Assembly: GCF_003667225.1 (NCBI RefSeq)
Contig: NZ_RCOM01000001.1
Coordinates: 82,625 to 146,624 of the forward strand
From: Kocuria rhizophila
Lineage (GTDB): Bacteria > Actinomycetota > Actinomycetes > Actinomycetales > Micrococcaceae
DNA: 64,000 nt
Direction: 5' to 3'
In this document: positions 28,008-36,984 of the stretch, in pieces
How positions within the stretch are numbered: position 1 is the stretch's first letter
Layout of the letters: each line of letters begins with the position of its first letter
Translations under genes and position numbers: made by a program
Notes under the pieces: model-generated
What the model was told of the DNA's origin: nothing
Databases searched by the model: none
Seen by the model: the letters and a program-made list of their open reading frames with translations, nothing else

Positions 28008-29102
28008 GTGTGGTGCAAGCGCGCGGACATGATCGTCCACGAGAGCGACCCGTACAACGCCGAACCCCCGCGAGCCGGACTGCACGAGACACTCACCCCG
28101 GCGGACTCCTTCTACGTGCGCAACCACGGACCCGTTCCGCAGCTCGACGCCGCGACGTGGACCCTGGAGGTCACCGGACTGGTGGCCGAGCCCGTGCGGT
28201 TCACCCTGGAGCGGTTGCGCGAGGAGTTCGCGCACCACACGGTCACTGCCACGATGCAGTGCGCGGGCAACCGTCGGGAGGGGGTCCTGGAGGTCCGTGA
28301 CGTCCCGGGCGAGGACCCCTGGGGTCCCGGTGCCACGTCCACGGCCCGGTGGACGGGCGTGCGTCTGGCGGACGTCCTGCGCGCGGTGGGCGTCCAGGAC
28401 TCCGCGGGACACGTGGAGTTCGAGGCGCCGGACGTCTCCGAGATCGCTGACCCTCCCCAGCACTACGGCGGCTCGGTGCCGCTGTCCAAGGCACTGGCGG
28501 ACGAGGTCCTGCTGGCGTGGGCCATGGACGACGCCCCGCTGCCCGCGGTGCACGGCGGGCCCGTGCGCGTGGTGGTCCCCGGCTGGATCGGGGCGCGCAG
28601 CGTCAAGTGGGTCACGCGCGTCACGGTGCGCGCCGAGCCGTCCGAGAACTACTTCCAGGCTACCGCGTACCGGGTGCTGGAGCCGGAGGCGGATCCGGAC
28701 GCGGCGGGGCCGGGGGACGGGATCTCCCTGGGCCCGGTGGCCCTGAACTGCGACATCCTCGCCCCGGAGCCCGGCCAGGCGGTCGGCACCGGGGAGGTAC
28801 GGATCTTGGGCTACGCGCACGCGGGGGAGGACCGCGGCGTCGCCCGCGTGGACGTCTCCGCGGACGGCGGGCACTCGTGGCAGGCCGCGGAGCTCGGGCC
28901 CGAGCCGTCACCGTGGGCGTGGCGGCACTGGGAGACCACCGTGGACCTGGCCGGGCCGGGACCCCACACACTCGTGGCTCGCGCCTGGGACACCACCGGC
29001 GCGTGCCAGCCCGAGTCCGCGCGGACGCTGTGGAACCCCAAGGGGTACGTGAACAACTCGTGGGCCCGCGTGCGGGTCAACCAAGCGGGGGATCAGGGCT
29101 GA
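28008..29102 (+). CDS. Sulfite-oxidase-family molybdopterin oxidoreductase
   Basis: A 364-residue protein with the sulfite oxidase catalytic fold: YVRNHGPVPQ, then ATMQCAGNRR in which Cys85 would ligate molybdenum, PGWIGARSVKWVTRV, and an Ig-like Mo-co dimerisation domain (DVSADGGHSW, WNPKGYVNNSW). No heme b domain and no export signal are present, so it should be cytosolic, unlike Tat-exported MsrP. The electron partner and substrate (sulfite or another) are unknown. GTG 28008 has a GAGAGG site. It follows ddl by 46 nt and converges with the DUF3515 gene, overlapping it by 10 bp. Confidence 0.85.
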   Translation: MWCKRADMIVHESDPYNAEPPRAGLHETLTPADSFYVRNHGPVPQLDAATWTLEVTGLVAEPVRFTLERLREEFAHHTVTATMQCAGNRREGVLEVRDVPGEDPWGPGATSTARWTGVRLADVLRAVGVQDSAGHVEFEAPDVSEIADPPQHYGGSVPLSKALADEVLLAWAMDDAPLPAVHGGPVRVVVPGWIGARSVKWVTRVTVRAEPSENYFQATAYRVLEPEADPDAAGPGDGISLGPVALNCDILAPEPGQAVGTGEVRILGYAHAGEDRGVARVDVSADGGHSWQAAELGPEPSPWAWRHWETTVDLAGPGPHTLVARAWDTTGACQPESARTLWNPKGYVNNSWARVRVNQAGDQG

Positions 29103-29743
29103 GCCGGCTCCTTCTTCACGTCCGCCACGGACTCGCACGTGCGCTCCTGGGGGATGCTCTGCACGGCGGAGCCGGTGTCCACCAGAGCGGTCGAGGACGG
29201 CACGCGCTGCCCGTCGAAGAGCACCTCGACCGCTGGTGAACGGCCGTAGGTCACGGCCCGCCACTGGTTCTCCTGGCCGGGAACCTGCGAGATGAGCCAG
29301 TCCACGCCGCTCACATCGGTGCACGGCTCCGTGGTGGGCCCCGGTTCCTCGACGCCGCAGCGCACGATCATGGCGGACGGGTCCCCGTAGGCGGTGGTGC
29401 CCTGGCTGGACGTCTCCCGCTGCTCCATGCCGCTGACCTCGTCCGGCATGGCGAGCATCACGGGCGCGCAGTCCGGGTTCGCGGCGTCCGGAGCGGGGTC
29501 CACGGTCACGGTGGAGCCGCAGCCGGTGAGCACGACGGCGCTCGTGAGGGCCGCGGCGCCCACGGCCAGGCGGCGTCGTGGGCCGGTGGACGATGCCGCC
29601 GGGTGTGTCCCTCCCTGAGCCTCCCCGGTGCACCCGGCCCCGGTGCGCCCGGCCCTGGGGGTCTCCGTCCCCGGGGTTGCTGCGACGCAGGTGGTGGTGC
29701 GCGCGGTGGACAGGACGGAGCGGCGTCGGAACGGGGAGACCAT
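29093..29743 (-). CDS. DUF3515-family lipoprotein
   Basis: A 216-residue protein. A basic segment PRRRLAVGAAALTSAVVLTGC places a lipobox cysteine at residue 75, so about 55 residues lie before the usual signal peptide. No nearer start codon is visible, so either the leader is unusually long or an unusual start is used. The mature part (DCAPVMLAMPDEVSGM, AYGDPSAMIVRCGVEEPGPT) matches DUF3515, an actinobacterial family commonly next to thiL or ddl. Four cysteines follow the lipid cysteine. The function is unknown. Confidence 0.8.
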   Translation of the reverse strand: MVSPFRRRSVLSTARTTTCVAATPGTETPRAGRTGAGCTGEAQGGTHPAASSTGPRRRLAVGAAALTSAVVLTGCGSTVTVDPAPDAANPDCAPVMLAMPDEVSGMEQRETSSQGTTAYGDPSAMIVRCGVEEPGPTTEPCTDVSGVDWLISQVPGQENQWRAVTYGRSPAVEVLFDGQRVPSSTALVDTGSAVQSIPQERTCESVADVKKEPAQP

Positions 29744-29750
29744 GGGGCCC

Positions 29751-29756
29751 AGGATA
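29751..29756 (-). promoter_or_regulatory. -10 element of the DUF3515 gene (leaderless)
   Basis: TATCCT on the reverse strand, then GGGCCCC and ATG 29743. Confidence 0.45.
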
Positions 29757-29817
29757 GTGGACCGGGCCTCGGAGCCGGGTGGGTGCGCGTGCGCTCCAGC
29801 GCGTCGGAGCCGCTGGC

Positions 29818-29823
29818 TAGGGT
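29818..29823 (+). promoter_or_regulatory. -10 element of thiL (leaderless)
   Basis: TAGGGT ends 7 nt before ATG 29831. Confidence 0.45.
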
Positions 29824-29830
29824 GCGGGGT

Positions 29831-30937
29831 ATGACGCACGAGGGCGCTGACACGGCCACGGTCTCCGAGGTGGGTGAGGCGCGCCTGCTGGAGGCCTTCC
29901 TCCCCGGGGCCACCACGGACGGACCGCACGTGGAGGTGGGTCCGGGGGACGACTGCGCCGTGGTCACCACCCCGGGGGGACGCGTGGTGATGACCACCGA
30001 CACCCTCACCCTGGACCAGGACTTCCGGACCGTGTGGCCCAGCGGGGTGCGCACCTCGGGAACGGACCTGGGCCACAAGTGCGCGGCCCAGAACCTCGCG
30101 GACGTGGCCGCGATGGGCGCCGTCCCCACGGCCGTGGTCGTGTCCCTGACCCTGCCCGGGGACACGCCCGTCGCGTGGGTCACCGAGTTCGCCGCCGGGC
30201 TGTCCCGAGCGTTCGAGAACCTCGGTGCGCGCGAGTGCGCCCTGGTGGGCGGCGACCTCGGGAGGGGAGAGGAGCTGTCGATCACCGCCACCGTGCTGGG
30301 GCGCTGCGAGCAGAGCCCCGTGCTGCGCAGCGGTGCGCGGACCGGGGGAGTGCTGGTGCACGCGGGCGTGCTGGGGTGCGCGGCAGCCGGGCTCGACGCC
30401 CTGCAGAGCCCCGTGCCGGGGAGCTGGGACGCGCTGCCCGCGGACGAGCGGCGGGAGCTGCACACGGCGCAGCTGCGGCCGCAACCACCCGTGACAGCCG
30501 GGCGGGAACTCGCCCGGGCCGGCGCCACCGCCATGCTGGACGTCTCCGACGGCCTGCTGAAGGACGCCGGGCGAATCGCACGCGCCAGCGGGGTGCGCAT
30601 CGACGTCGATCCGGGTGCCCTGGAGCCGGACGTCACCCGGCTGCGGCGGGCCGGGGAGGCCGCCGGGGTGGACCCGTGGCAGTGGGTGCTCACGGGCGGG
30701 GAGGACCACGGTCTGCTCGCGGTGCTGCCTGTGGATTCCCGGCTGCCTCCCGGGGTCCGTGCGATAGGCTCGTGTGCGCCCGCGGACCCCGCGGGAGGGC
30801 GGCACAGGGACGGGCCCACCCCGGATCCGCGCCCCGGAACGGATGCGCCGAGCCCGGCCGTGACCATTGCCGGACAGGCCCCCGCAGAGTGGCTCGGGCG
30901 CGACGTCGTTGAAGGATGGGATCACTTTGAGCCATAA
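29831..30937 (+). CDS. thiL: Thiamine-monophosphate kinase
   Basis: A 368-residue AIR-synthase-fold kinase that phosphorylates thiamine phosphate to the diphosphate used by enzymes such as IlvB. Motifs: GPGDDCAVVTTPGG, MTTDTLTLDQDF, GHKCAAQNLADVAAMGAVP, GGDLGRGEELSIT, MLDVSDGLLKDAGRIA, and VLTGGEDHGLLAVLP. A Pro/Asp/Gly-rich insertion of about 30 residues interrupts the C-terminal part (ADPAGGRHRDGPTPDPRP). It is 11 nt into overlap with the next gene. Confidence 0.94.
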   Translation: MTHEGADTATVSEVGEARLLEAFLPGATTDGPHVEVGPGDDCAVVTTPGGRVVMTTDTLTLDQDFRTVWPSGVRTSGTDLGHKCAAQNLADVAAMGAVPTAVVVSLTLPGDTPVAWVTEFAAGLSRAFENLGARECALVGGDLGRGEELSITATVLGRCEQSPVLRSGARTGGVLVHAGVLGCAAAGLDALQSPVPGSWDALPADERRELHTAQLRPQPPVTAGRELARAGATAMLDVSDGLLKDAGRIARASGVRIDVDPGALEPDVTRLRRAGEAAGVDPWQWVLTGGEDHGLLAVLPVDSRLPPGVRAIGSCAPADPAGGRHRDGPTPDPRPGTDAPSPAVTIAGQAPAEWLGRDVVEGWDHFEP

Positions 30938-31874
30938 GCCAGGCTCCTCCACCACCGAGGTGCGCGACTGGCTCGACACCGCGCACCGGGAGCTGCGCCG
31001 GCACGCGGACGTGCTGGACAACCTCAACGTGTTCCCCGTGGCGGACGCGGACACGGGCTCGAACCTCAGCATCACGGTGGGCCACGCGGCGGAGGCCGCC
31101 CACCTCATCGAGGGCAGGGACGTGGGGGAGCTGCTCGTGTACGCGGGGCAGGCCGCGCTCGAGGAGGCGCGCGGAAACTCCGGGATGCTCGCCGCACTCA
31201 CCCTCACCGCCATGGGAGGCGTGGTGGAGGGCAGCACCCGGCTCACGGCGGAGCAGCTCAAGACCGCGCTCATGGCGGCCCACGTGCGCTGCTCGTCCGC
31301 GCTCACCGAGCCCGTCCCGGGCACCATGCTGTCCGTGCTCGACGCCGCCGGCGCCGTCCCGGTCCCCGACACCTCCCCGGACGGCTCCAACCAGCAGCTC
31401 GTGGAGTGGCTCGACCTCGTGGTCGCGGCCGCCACGTGCGCCGTGATCGACTCCGTGACCCAGATCCCCGTGCTCGCCGAGCGCGGCACCGTGGACTCAG
31501 GGGCCCTGGGCATGCTGATCGTGCTCAGCGCGCTGCGCACCGCGCTCGCGGGCCACCCCGCCGCCGAGGACCCCGTGGTGGAGGTCATCCGTCAGCACAC
31601 CCACCCCCTCTCGGACACCACCCTCGAGCGTCAGGACGGGTACGAGGTCATGGGCACCATGGACCTCTCCGCCCTGGACGCCGCCGAGCTGCGCCACGAG
31701 CTGGACGACGCCGGCAGCAGCGTGATCGTGAGCGCCGTGGGAGACCACGAGGACGGCTACACGTGGCGCGTGCACGTCCACGTGGCAGACCCGGAGACCG
31801 CCCTGGACCTGATGCGGGGCCGCGGGACCGCGCGAAACGTCACCGTCACCACCCTCGCGGCGGAGCCCCGGTGA
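30927..31874 (+). CDS. DhaL/DAK2-domain protein (YloV/FakA-like, short form)
   Basis: A 315-residue protein. The N-terminal DhaL-type phosphatase/kinase domain shows VLDNLNVFPVADADTGSN, whose aspartates bind Mg-nucleotide, and ARGNSGMLAALTL. The C-terminal part resembles the middle region of YloV (DDAGSSVIVSAVGD). FakA is the ATP-binding subunit of fatty acid kinase; this protein is shorter than the roughly 550-residue relatives and lacks part of the C-terminus. The best start is TTG 30927, with AAGGA 9 nt before and overlapping thiL by 11 nt. It lies between thiL and recG as in many actinobacteria. Confidence 0.8.
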   Translation: MSHKPGSSTTEVRDWLDTAHRELRRHADVLDNLNVFPVADADTGSNLSITVGHAAEAAHLIEGRDVGELLVYAGQAALEEARGNSGMLAALTLTAMGGVVEGSTRLTAEQLKTALMAAHVRCSSALTEPVPGTMLSVLDAAGAVPVPDTSPDGSNQQLVEWLDLVVAAATCAVIDSVTQIPVLAERGTVDSGALGMLIVLSALRTALAGHPAAEDPVVEVIRQHTHPLSDTTLERQDGYEVMGTMDLSALDAAELRHELDDAGSSVIVSAVGDHEDGYTWRVHVHVADPETALDLMRGRGTARNVTVTTLAAEPR

Positions 31875-34261
31875 CCACCCGGGAGGTGCCCGAGCCGCTG
31901 CCCCTGGACATGCCGCCCGGGGCCGGTCGCACTGCGCGGACGACCGCTCTGGAACCGCAGGCGGCGCCGTCCCCGGACACGGGGGCCACCGCAGAGGAGG
32001 CCCCCGCCCCGCCCCCGGCGCAGACGCGGTCCCACTCGGCCTTCGTGGGGCTGCTGGACCAGCCGCTCACCCGCTACGTCCCCGGCTCCTCGCCGCGCTC
32101 CACCGTGGCCCTGCTCGCCAAGGACCTCGGAATCACCACCGTGGGCCAGCTGCTGGACCACGCACCGCGGCGCTACATCCACCGGGGCAGGATCCAGGCG
32201 CTCACGGACCTCGTGGCCGGGGAACGGACGTCGTTCGTGGCCCGCGTGGAGTCCTCCAGCACCCGCCGCATGCGCAGCGATCCCCGGCGCAGTCTCACGG
32301 ACGTCGTGGTGGCGGACGACTCCGGGGCCCAGCTGAAGATCACGTTCTTCAACGCCTACTCCGCGCAGAAGGACCTCCCGGTGGGGTCCCTGGCCCTGTT
32401 CACGGGCAAACCCGAGTTCTACCGGGGTGAGCTGTCCATGACGGGGGCGGACTACGCGCCCGTGGAGACCCCCGAGGCCGTGTCCGGGGCCTCGTCGGAG
32501 ACCGGTGAGCTGATGCCCATCCCGGTGTACCCGGAGGCCGGCAAGCTGACCACGCCGAGGATCGGCAAGGTGGTGCAGCAGCTGCTGCTCACCGCTGACC
32601 TGGACTCTCTCGAGGACCCGCTCGCCCCGGAGCTGCGGGACGCGGAGGAGCTGCCTCCCCTGGGCCGGGCCTACCGGGACCTGCACCGCCCCGAGACGGT
32701 CGAGGCGTACGAGCGGGCCCGCCGTCGGTTCCGCTTCCAGGAAGCGTTCGTCCTGCAGACCGAGCTCGTCCGCCGGCGGGCGGAGCACGCGTCCCACCCG
32801 GCGGATCCGCGCCCGCCGCGCGAGGACGGAATCCTCGCGAGTTTCGACGCGTCCCTGCCGTTCGCGCTGACCCCTGGACAGCGCGAGGTGGGGGAGCAGA
32901 TCTCGGACGAGCTCGCGGGCACCGCGCCCATGAACCGGCTGCTGCAGGGTGACGTGGGGTCCGGCAAGACCGTGGTGGCCCTTCGTGCCATGCTGCAGGT
33001 CGTGGACCACGGTGGCCAGGCCGCGATGCTCGCACCCACCGAGGTGCTCGCCACCCAGCACTACGAGAAGATCACGGCCGCGCTCGGCCCGCTCGCCGAG
33101 CCCGGGCGGCTCGGCGGGGACCCCCTGGCCACGGGCGTCACCCTGCTCACGGGCAGCATGTCCGTGCCCGCGCGGCGCAGGGCCCTGCTGGACATCGCGA
33201 GCGGGGCCTCCGGGATCGTGGTGGGCACCCACGCCCTGATCCAGGAGAACGTGCAGTTCGCGGACCTCGGGCTGGCCGTGGTGGACGAGCAGCACCGTTT
33301 CGGCGTGGAGCAGCGGGACGCCCTGCGGGGCAAGGCCGCGAGCACACCGCACACCCTCGTGATGACCGCCACGCCCATTCCGCGCACCGTGGCCATGACG
33401 GTCTTCGGGGACCTGGACGTCTCCACCCTGCGTGAGCTGCCCGGGGGCCGCCGCCCCATCACCACCCACGTGGTGGGTCTCGCGGAGCACGGGCCCTCGT
33501 GGGAGCGCCGGGTCTGGTCCCTCGCCGCGGAGCACGTGGCCGCAGGACGGCAGGTCTACGTGGTGGCCCCCAAGATCGGCGACGACGCCGCCCTGCCGCC
33601 CTTCGCGTCCCTGCGCGCCTCCCTGGAGGCCCAGCAGGAGGAGCCGGAACCCGCCACCGTGGCGTGGCTCCAGGAGCTCGTGGCGGCCCAGCCCGAGCTG
33701 CGCTCCGCGCGGATCGCGGTGCTGCACGGGCGCCAGGACACCGGCACGAAGGCCGGGACCATGGCGGCGTTCGACGCCGGCGAGGTGGACGTGCTCGTGT
33801 CCACCACCGTGGTGGAGGTGGGTGTGGACGTGCCCAATGCCACGCTCATGGTGGTGGTGGACCCCGAGCGCTTCGGGATCTCCCAGCTCCACCAGCTGCG
33901 GGGCCGGATCGGACGTGGCGAGCACGCGAGCACGTGCCTGCTGGTCACCCGCGTGGCGCCGGACCACCCTGCCCGGGCCCGGCTGGACGCGGTGGCCGCC
34001 ACCACTGACGGCTTCGAGCTCGCGGAGGCGGACCTGAAGCTCCGCAAGGAGGGAGACATCCTCGGGGCCTCCCAGTCCGGCGGTCGTTCCGGGCTGCGCT
34101 GGGTGGGCGCCCTGCGGGACGAGGCGCTCGTGGCACGGGCCCGGAACGCCGCGGAGGCCGTCATCCGGGAGGACCCAGGGCTCGGGAACCACCCCGTGCT
34201 GCGGGAGAGCATCGAGCGTGTGCTGGACGAGGACCGACAAGCATTTCTGGAGCGAGGATGA
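31871..34261 (+). CDS. recG: ATP-dependent DNA helicase RecG
   Basis: A 796-residue helicase that rescues stalled forks and branch-migrates Holliday junctions. The wedge/OB domain occupies the N-terminal third (LTDLVAGERTSFVARV). Helicase motifs: Walker A LLQGDVGSGKTVVAL near residue 360, DEQHRFGVEQR near 470, MTATPIPRTVAMT, VSTTVVEVGVDVPNAT and QLHQLRGRIGRG. About 60 residues of low-complexity sequence precede the conserved region. GTG 31871 overlaps the previous stop and the end overlaps rsmD (ATGA). Confidence 0.96.
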   Translation: MTTREVPEPLPLDMPPGAGRTARTTALEPQAAPSPDTGATAEEAPAPPPAQTRSHSAFVGLLDQPLTRYVPGSSPRSTVALLAKDLGITTVGQLLDHAPRRYIHRGRIQALTDLVAGERTSFVARVESSSTRRMRSDPRRSLTDVVVADDSGAQLKITFFNAYSAQKDLPVGSLALFTGKPEFYRGELSMTGADYAPVETPEAVSGASSETGELMPIPVYPEAGKLTTPRIGKVVQQLLLTADLDSLEDPLAPELRDAEELPPLGRAYRDLHRPETVEAYERARRRFRFQEAFVLQTELVRRRAEHASHPADPRPPREDGILASFDASLPFALTPGQREVGEQISDELAGTAPMNRLLQGDVGSGKTVVALRAMLQVVDHGGQAAMLAPTEVLATQHYEKITAALGPLAEPGRLGGDPLATGVTLLTGSMSVPARRRALLDIASGASGIVVGTHALIQENVQFADLGLAVVDEQHRFGVEQRDALRGKAASTPHTLVMTATPIPRTVAMTVFGDLDVSTLRELPGGRRPITTHVVGLAEHGPSWERRVWSLAAEHVAAGRQVYVVAPKIGDDAALPPFASLRASLEAQQEEPEPATVAWLQELVAAQPELRSARIAVLHGRQDTGTKAGTMAAFDAGEVDVLVSTTVVEVGVDVPNATLMVVVDPERFGISQLHQLRGRIGRGEHASTCLLVTRVAPDHPARARLDAVAATTDGFELAEADLKLRKEGDILGASQSGGRSGLRWVGALRDEALVARARNAAEAVIREDPGLGNHPVLRESIERVLDEDRQAFLERG

Positions 34262-34878
34262 CACGCATCATTGCCGGCCGCGCCGGGGGACAGCACCTCA
34301 AATCCGTGCCGGGCTCGGCCACCCGGCCCACCACGGACCGCGTCAAGGAGTCCCTGTTCGGCAGGCTGGACGCGTGGGGCATGTGCGAGGACGCCCGCGT
34401 GCTGGACCTCTTCGCCGGCTCCGGCGCCCTCGGGCTGGAGGCCGCCAGCCGGGGCGCAGCCACGGTCACGCTCGTGGAGAAGGCGGGAGCCGCGGCCAGG
34501 GTGTGCCGGGAGAACGCGGCGCTGCTGGCGGCGTCGTGCCCCGGGGCGAAGATCACCACGGTGCACGCGGGCGTGGCCGGCTATCTCGGGCGGGCTCCCT
34601 TCCACCGCTGGGACCTCGTGCTCGCGGACCCGCCCTATCCGCTGGAGAACGAGGAGCTCGCGCGCATGCTCTCGCTGCTCGTGGGGCGGCTGGGTCCGGG
34701 CGGGGTGATCGCGGTCGAACGCTCCGCACGCACCGGGGAACCGGCGTGGCCGAAGGGGCTGCGCCGTTTCGAGACCAGCGAACACGGTGAGACGGTCATC
34801 TGGTACCTGGAGACGGACGAGGAGTCGGACACGGCCACCACGCAGGACGCGGCCGAGGGCGGTGCCGCGCACGGCTGA
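34258..34878 (+). CDS. rsmD: 16S rRNA (guanine966-N2)-methyltransferase
   Basis: A 206-residue SAM-dependent methyltransferase. It shows RIIAGRAGGQHL and TRPTTDRVKESLFGRL at the N-terminus, the SAM site LDLFAGSGALGLEAASRGA, and the catalytic VLADPPYPL motif. It modifies the small-subunit rRNA. The start overlaps recG by 4 nt; the order thiL-DAK-recG-rsmD ending before coaD is conserved in actinobacteria. It converges with an aminotransferase gene 43 nt away. Confidence 0.95.
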   Translation: MTRIIAGRAGGQHLKSVPGSATRPTTDRVKESLFGRLDAWGMCEDARVLDLFAGSGALGLEAASRGAATVTLVEKAGAAARVCRENAALLAASCPGAKITTVHAGVAGYLGRAPFHRWDLVLADPPYPLENEELARMLSLLVGRLGPGGVIAVERSARTGEPAWPKGLRRFETSEHGETVIWYLETDEESDTATTQDAAEGGAAHG

Positions 34879-34921
34879 CGGATCGTCGCCCGCCGCCCGG
34901 GAGACCGCGCGGCGGGCGGGC

Positions 34922-36163
34922 TCAGACAGCCGCGACCAGCCCGGCCATCGCGGCGCGCAGCACGTCCGCGCGTTTGCAGAAGGCGAGCCGCAGCCAGTCC
35001 GCGTACAGGCCCTGGTTGGCGGGGCCCGCGAACGCCGACACCGGAATGCCCACGACGCCCGCGTTCTCCGCCCAGTGCTGGGCGAGTCCCGCGGCATCGC
35101 CGACACCGGCCAGGGGGTAGTGGTTGCTCACGTCCGCCACCGCGAAGAACGTGCCCTGCGGCTCGGGCGGGGTGAGACCCGCGGACCGCAGCCCGGACAC
35201 CACCACGTCCCGGCGCTCGCGGTAGTCCTCCCGCAGACCCTCGAAGAACTGCGGAGGCAGGGACAGGGCCGCCGCCACGGCGTGCTGCAACGGGGCCGCC
35301 GCGCTGTGGGACAGGTACGTCTTCACGGCCACGACGCCGCGCAGCAGCTCACGGGGTCCGGTCACCCAGCCCACGCGCCACCCCGTGGCGGAGAACGTCT
35401 TGCCTGCGGAGGACACGCTCAGGGTGCGGGACGCCGCGCCGGGGAGAGTGCTCAGCGGCCGGTGGGGCCCGTCGAAGCGCAGGTGCTCGTAGACCTCGTC
35501 GGTGACGACCACGGCGTCGAACTCCGTGGCCAGCTCCACGACCAGCTCCTGGAACTCCCGGGAGGCCACCGTGCCCGTGGGGTTGTGGGGGTCGTTGAGC
35601 ACCACAGCGCGGGTGCGCGGGGAGAACGCCGCGCGCACGTCGTCGGGGTCGGGTGTGAACGCGGGCGGCAGCAGCGGCACGGGGACCGCGGTGGCTCCCG
35701 CGAACTCCACCACGGCGCCGTAGAGGTCGTAGCGGGGCTCGAACAGCACCACCTCGTCGCCGGGCTGCAGCAGGGACAGCAGCGCCGCAGTGACACCCTC
35801 GGTGGCGCCGGCGCACACGAGCACCTCCGTGTCCGGATCCACGTCCAAGCCGTAGTGCGTGGCCTGGTGCGCGGCGACGGCCTCACGGAGCGCGGGGACC
35901 CCGATGATGGGGGCGTACTGGTGGTGACCGGCCTGCAGGGCGGCCGCCGCGGCGTCGAGCATCTGCTGCGGCGGGTCGAAGTCCGGGAAGCCCTGGCCCA
36001 GGTTGATTGATCCGGTGCGCCGGGCCAGGCCTGTCATCTCCTCGAACACCGTGGAGCGCAGGCCCCCGGCGGCGTCCAGGAGCCCTCCGCCGGCCGCCAT
36101 GCGCTGCCAGGGCGCGCGTACGGCGGACGTGGGGGAGGAGAGGTTCTCAGCGGCGGATGTCAT
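34922..36163 (-). CDS. Class I/II PLP-dependent aminotransferase
   Basis: A 413-residue fold type I aminotransferase: INLGQGFPDFDPP, the QYAPIIGVPALREAVA segment, NDPHNPTGTVASREF, DEVYEHLRF and the PLP lysine segment SSAGKTFSATGWRVGW. Related enzymes include mycobacterial DapC-type N-succinyldiaminopimelate aminotransferases, kynurenine aminotransferase and methionine aminotransferase YbdL. The substrate cannot be settled by sequence alone. It is divergent from coaD and appears leaderless, with GGGCCC directly before its ATG. Confidence 0.88.
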   Translation of the reverse strand: MTSAAENLSSPTSAVRAPWQRMAAGGGLLDAAGGLRSTVFEEMTGLARRTGSINLGQGFPDFDPPQQMLDAAAAALQAGHHQYAPIIGVPALREAVAAHQATHYGLDVDPDTEVLVCAGATEGVTAALLSLLQPGDEVVLFEPRYDLYGAVVEFAGATAVPVPLLPPAFTPDPDDVRAAFSPRTRAVVLNDPHNPTGTVASREFQELVVELATEFDAVVVTDEVYEHLRFDGPHRPLSTLPGAASRTLSVSSAGKTFSATGWRVGWVTGPRELLRGVVAVKTYLSHSAAAPLQHAVAAALSLPPQFFEGLREDYRERRDVVVSGLRSAGLTPPEPQGTFFAVADVSNHYPLAGVGDAAGLAQHWAENAGVVGIPVSAFAGPANQGLYADWLRLAFCKRADVLRAAMAGLVAAV

Positions 36164-36169
36164 GGGCCC

Positions 36170-36175
36170 AGTCTA
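36170..36175 (-). promoter_or_regulatory. -10 element of the aminotransferase gene (leaderless)
   Basis: TAGACT on the reverse strand, then GGGCCC and ATG 36163. Confidence 0.5.
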
Positions 36176-36287
36176 GGAACTCCGACCCCACCGCACGCGG
36201 GGTCTGCACGTCCGGGGCGCACAGACCCGGTGGGTGCGCGGCTCGGCGCCCCCGGGAACGCAGGCCCCGCGGGAGACCCGCTGCCGC

Positions 36288-36293
36288 TAGGGT
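36288..36293 (+). promoter_or_regulatory. -10 element of coaD (leaderless)
   Basis: TAGGGT, then GGGCCC and ATG 36300. Confidence 0.5.
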
Positions 36294-36299
36294 GGGCCC

Positions 36300-36770
36300 A
36301 TGCGACGCGCCATCTGCCCGGGTTCCTTCGACCCCCTGCACCTCGGTCACTGCGCGGTGATCCGCCGCGCCACCCACATCTTCGACGAGGTGGTCGTGGC
36401 GGTGTCCACGAACCCGAACAAGAGCCACCGCTTCAGCGAGGCGCGGCGGATCGAGCTGGTGCGCCAGGTCTTCGCGGACGAGCCCGCCGTGGTCGTGGAG
36501 CCACTGGAGTCCGGACTGATCGCGGACTACGCCGAGCGCCGGGAGGCCGTGGCCCTGGTCAAGGGTCTGCGCAACGGCGCCGACTATGACTACGAGCTGC
36601 CCATGGCCACCATGAACCGCTCGCTGACCGGCGTGGAGACCGTGTTCCTGCCCGGTGAGCCCTCCCTGCTGCACGTGTCCTCCTCCCTGGTCATGGAGGT
36701 GGCCGCGCTCGGCGGGGACATCGCGTCCTTCGTGCCGCCCGAGGTGCTGCACGCCATCAAGATCCGCTGA
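36300..36770 (+). CDS. coaD: Phosphopantetheine adenylyltransferase
   Basis: A 156-residue nucleotidyltransferase that makes dephospho-CoA from 4'-phosphopantetheine and ATP. It has AICPGSFDPLHLGHCAVIRRA (the H-x-x-H motif), LVKGLRNGADYDYELPMATMN and the ISSS-like VSSSLVMEVAALGGD segment. The length is normal. It has no ribosome site and is transcribed from a start next to the ATG. Confidence 0.97.
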   Translation: MRRAICPGSFDPLHLGHCAVIRRATHIFDEVVVAVSTNPNKSHRFSEARRIELVRQVFADEPAVVVEPLESGLIADYAERREAVALVKGLRNGADYDYELPMATMNRSLTGVETVFLPGEPSLLHVSSSLVMEVAALGGDIASFVPPEVLHAIKIR

Positions 36771-36944
36771 GCGGGCGGCGTCGGGCACCGGGCCGGGGCT
36801 GGCGGACGGGCCGCTCGCGGTGACGGCCCAGCGGCCGGCGGGCACGCAGGCACGTGCGGCAGTCGGCGCACGGGCTCATGGGAAGCACGGGATCGCGAGA
36901 AACCTGGGCAGAGCTGAGGGATGAACCGCGGTCCTGCCGCGTGC

Positions 36945-36950
36945 TAGGAT
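36945..36950 (+). promoter_or_regulatory. -10 element of the DUF177-rpmF-rnc-mutM operon
   Basis: TAGGAT, giving a short leader with an AGGAG ribosome site (36976-36980) before GTG 36985. Confidence 0.5.
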
Positions 36951-36984
36951 GTTCTGTCGGCCAGTGTCGTTAGCCAGGAGTTCC

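Noticed and set aside
36771..36984. Small gene between coaD and the DUF177 gene
   Set aside because: The frames in this region have no plausible start or domain. It is better read as the promoter region of the DUF177-rpmF operon.
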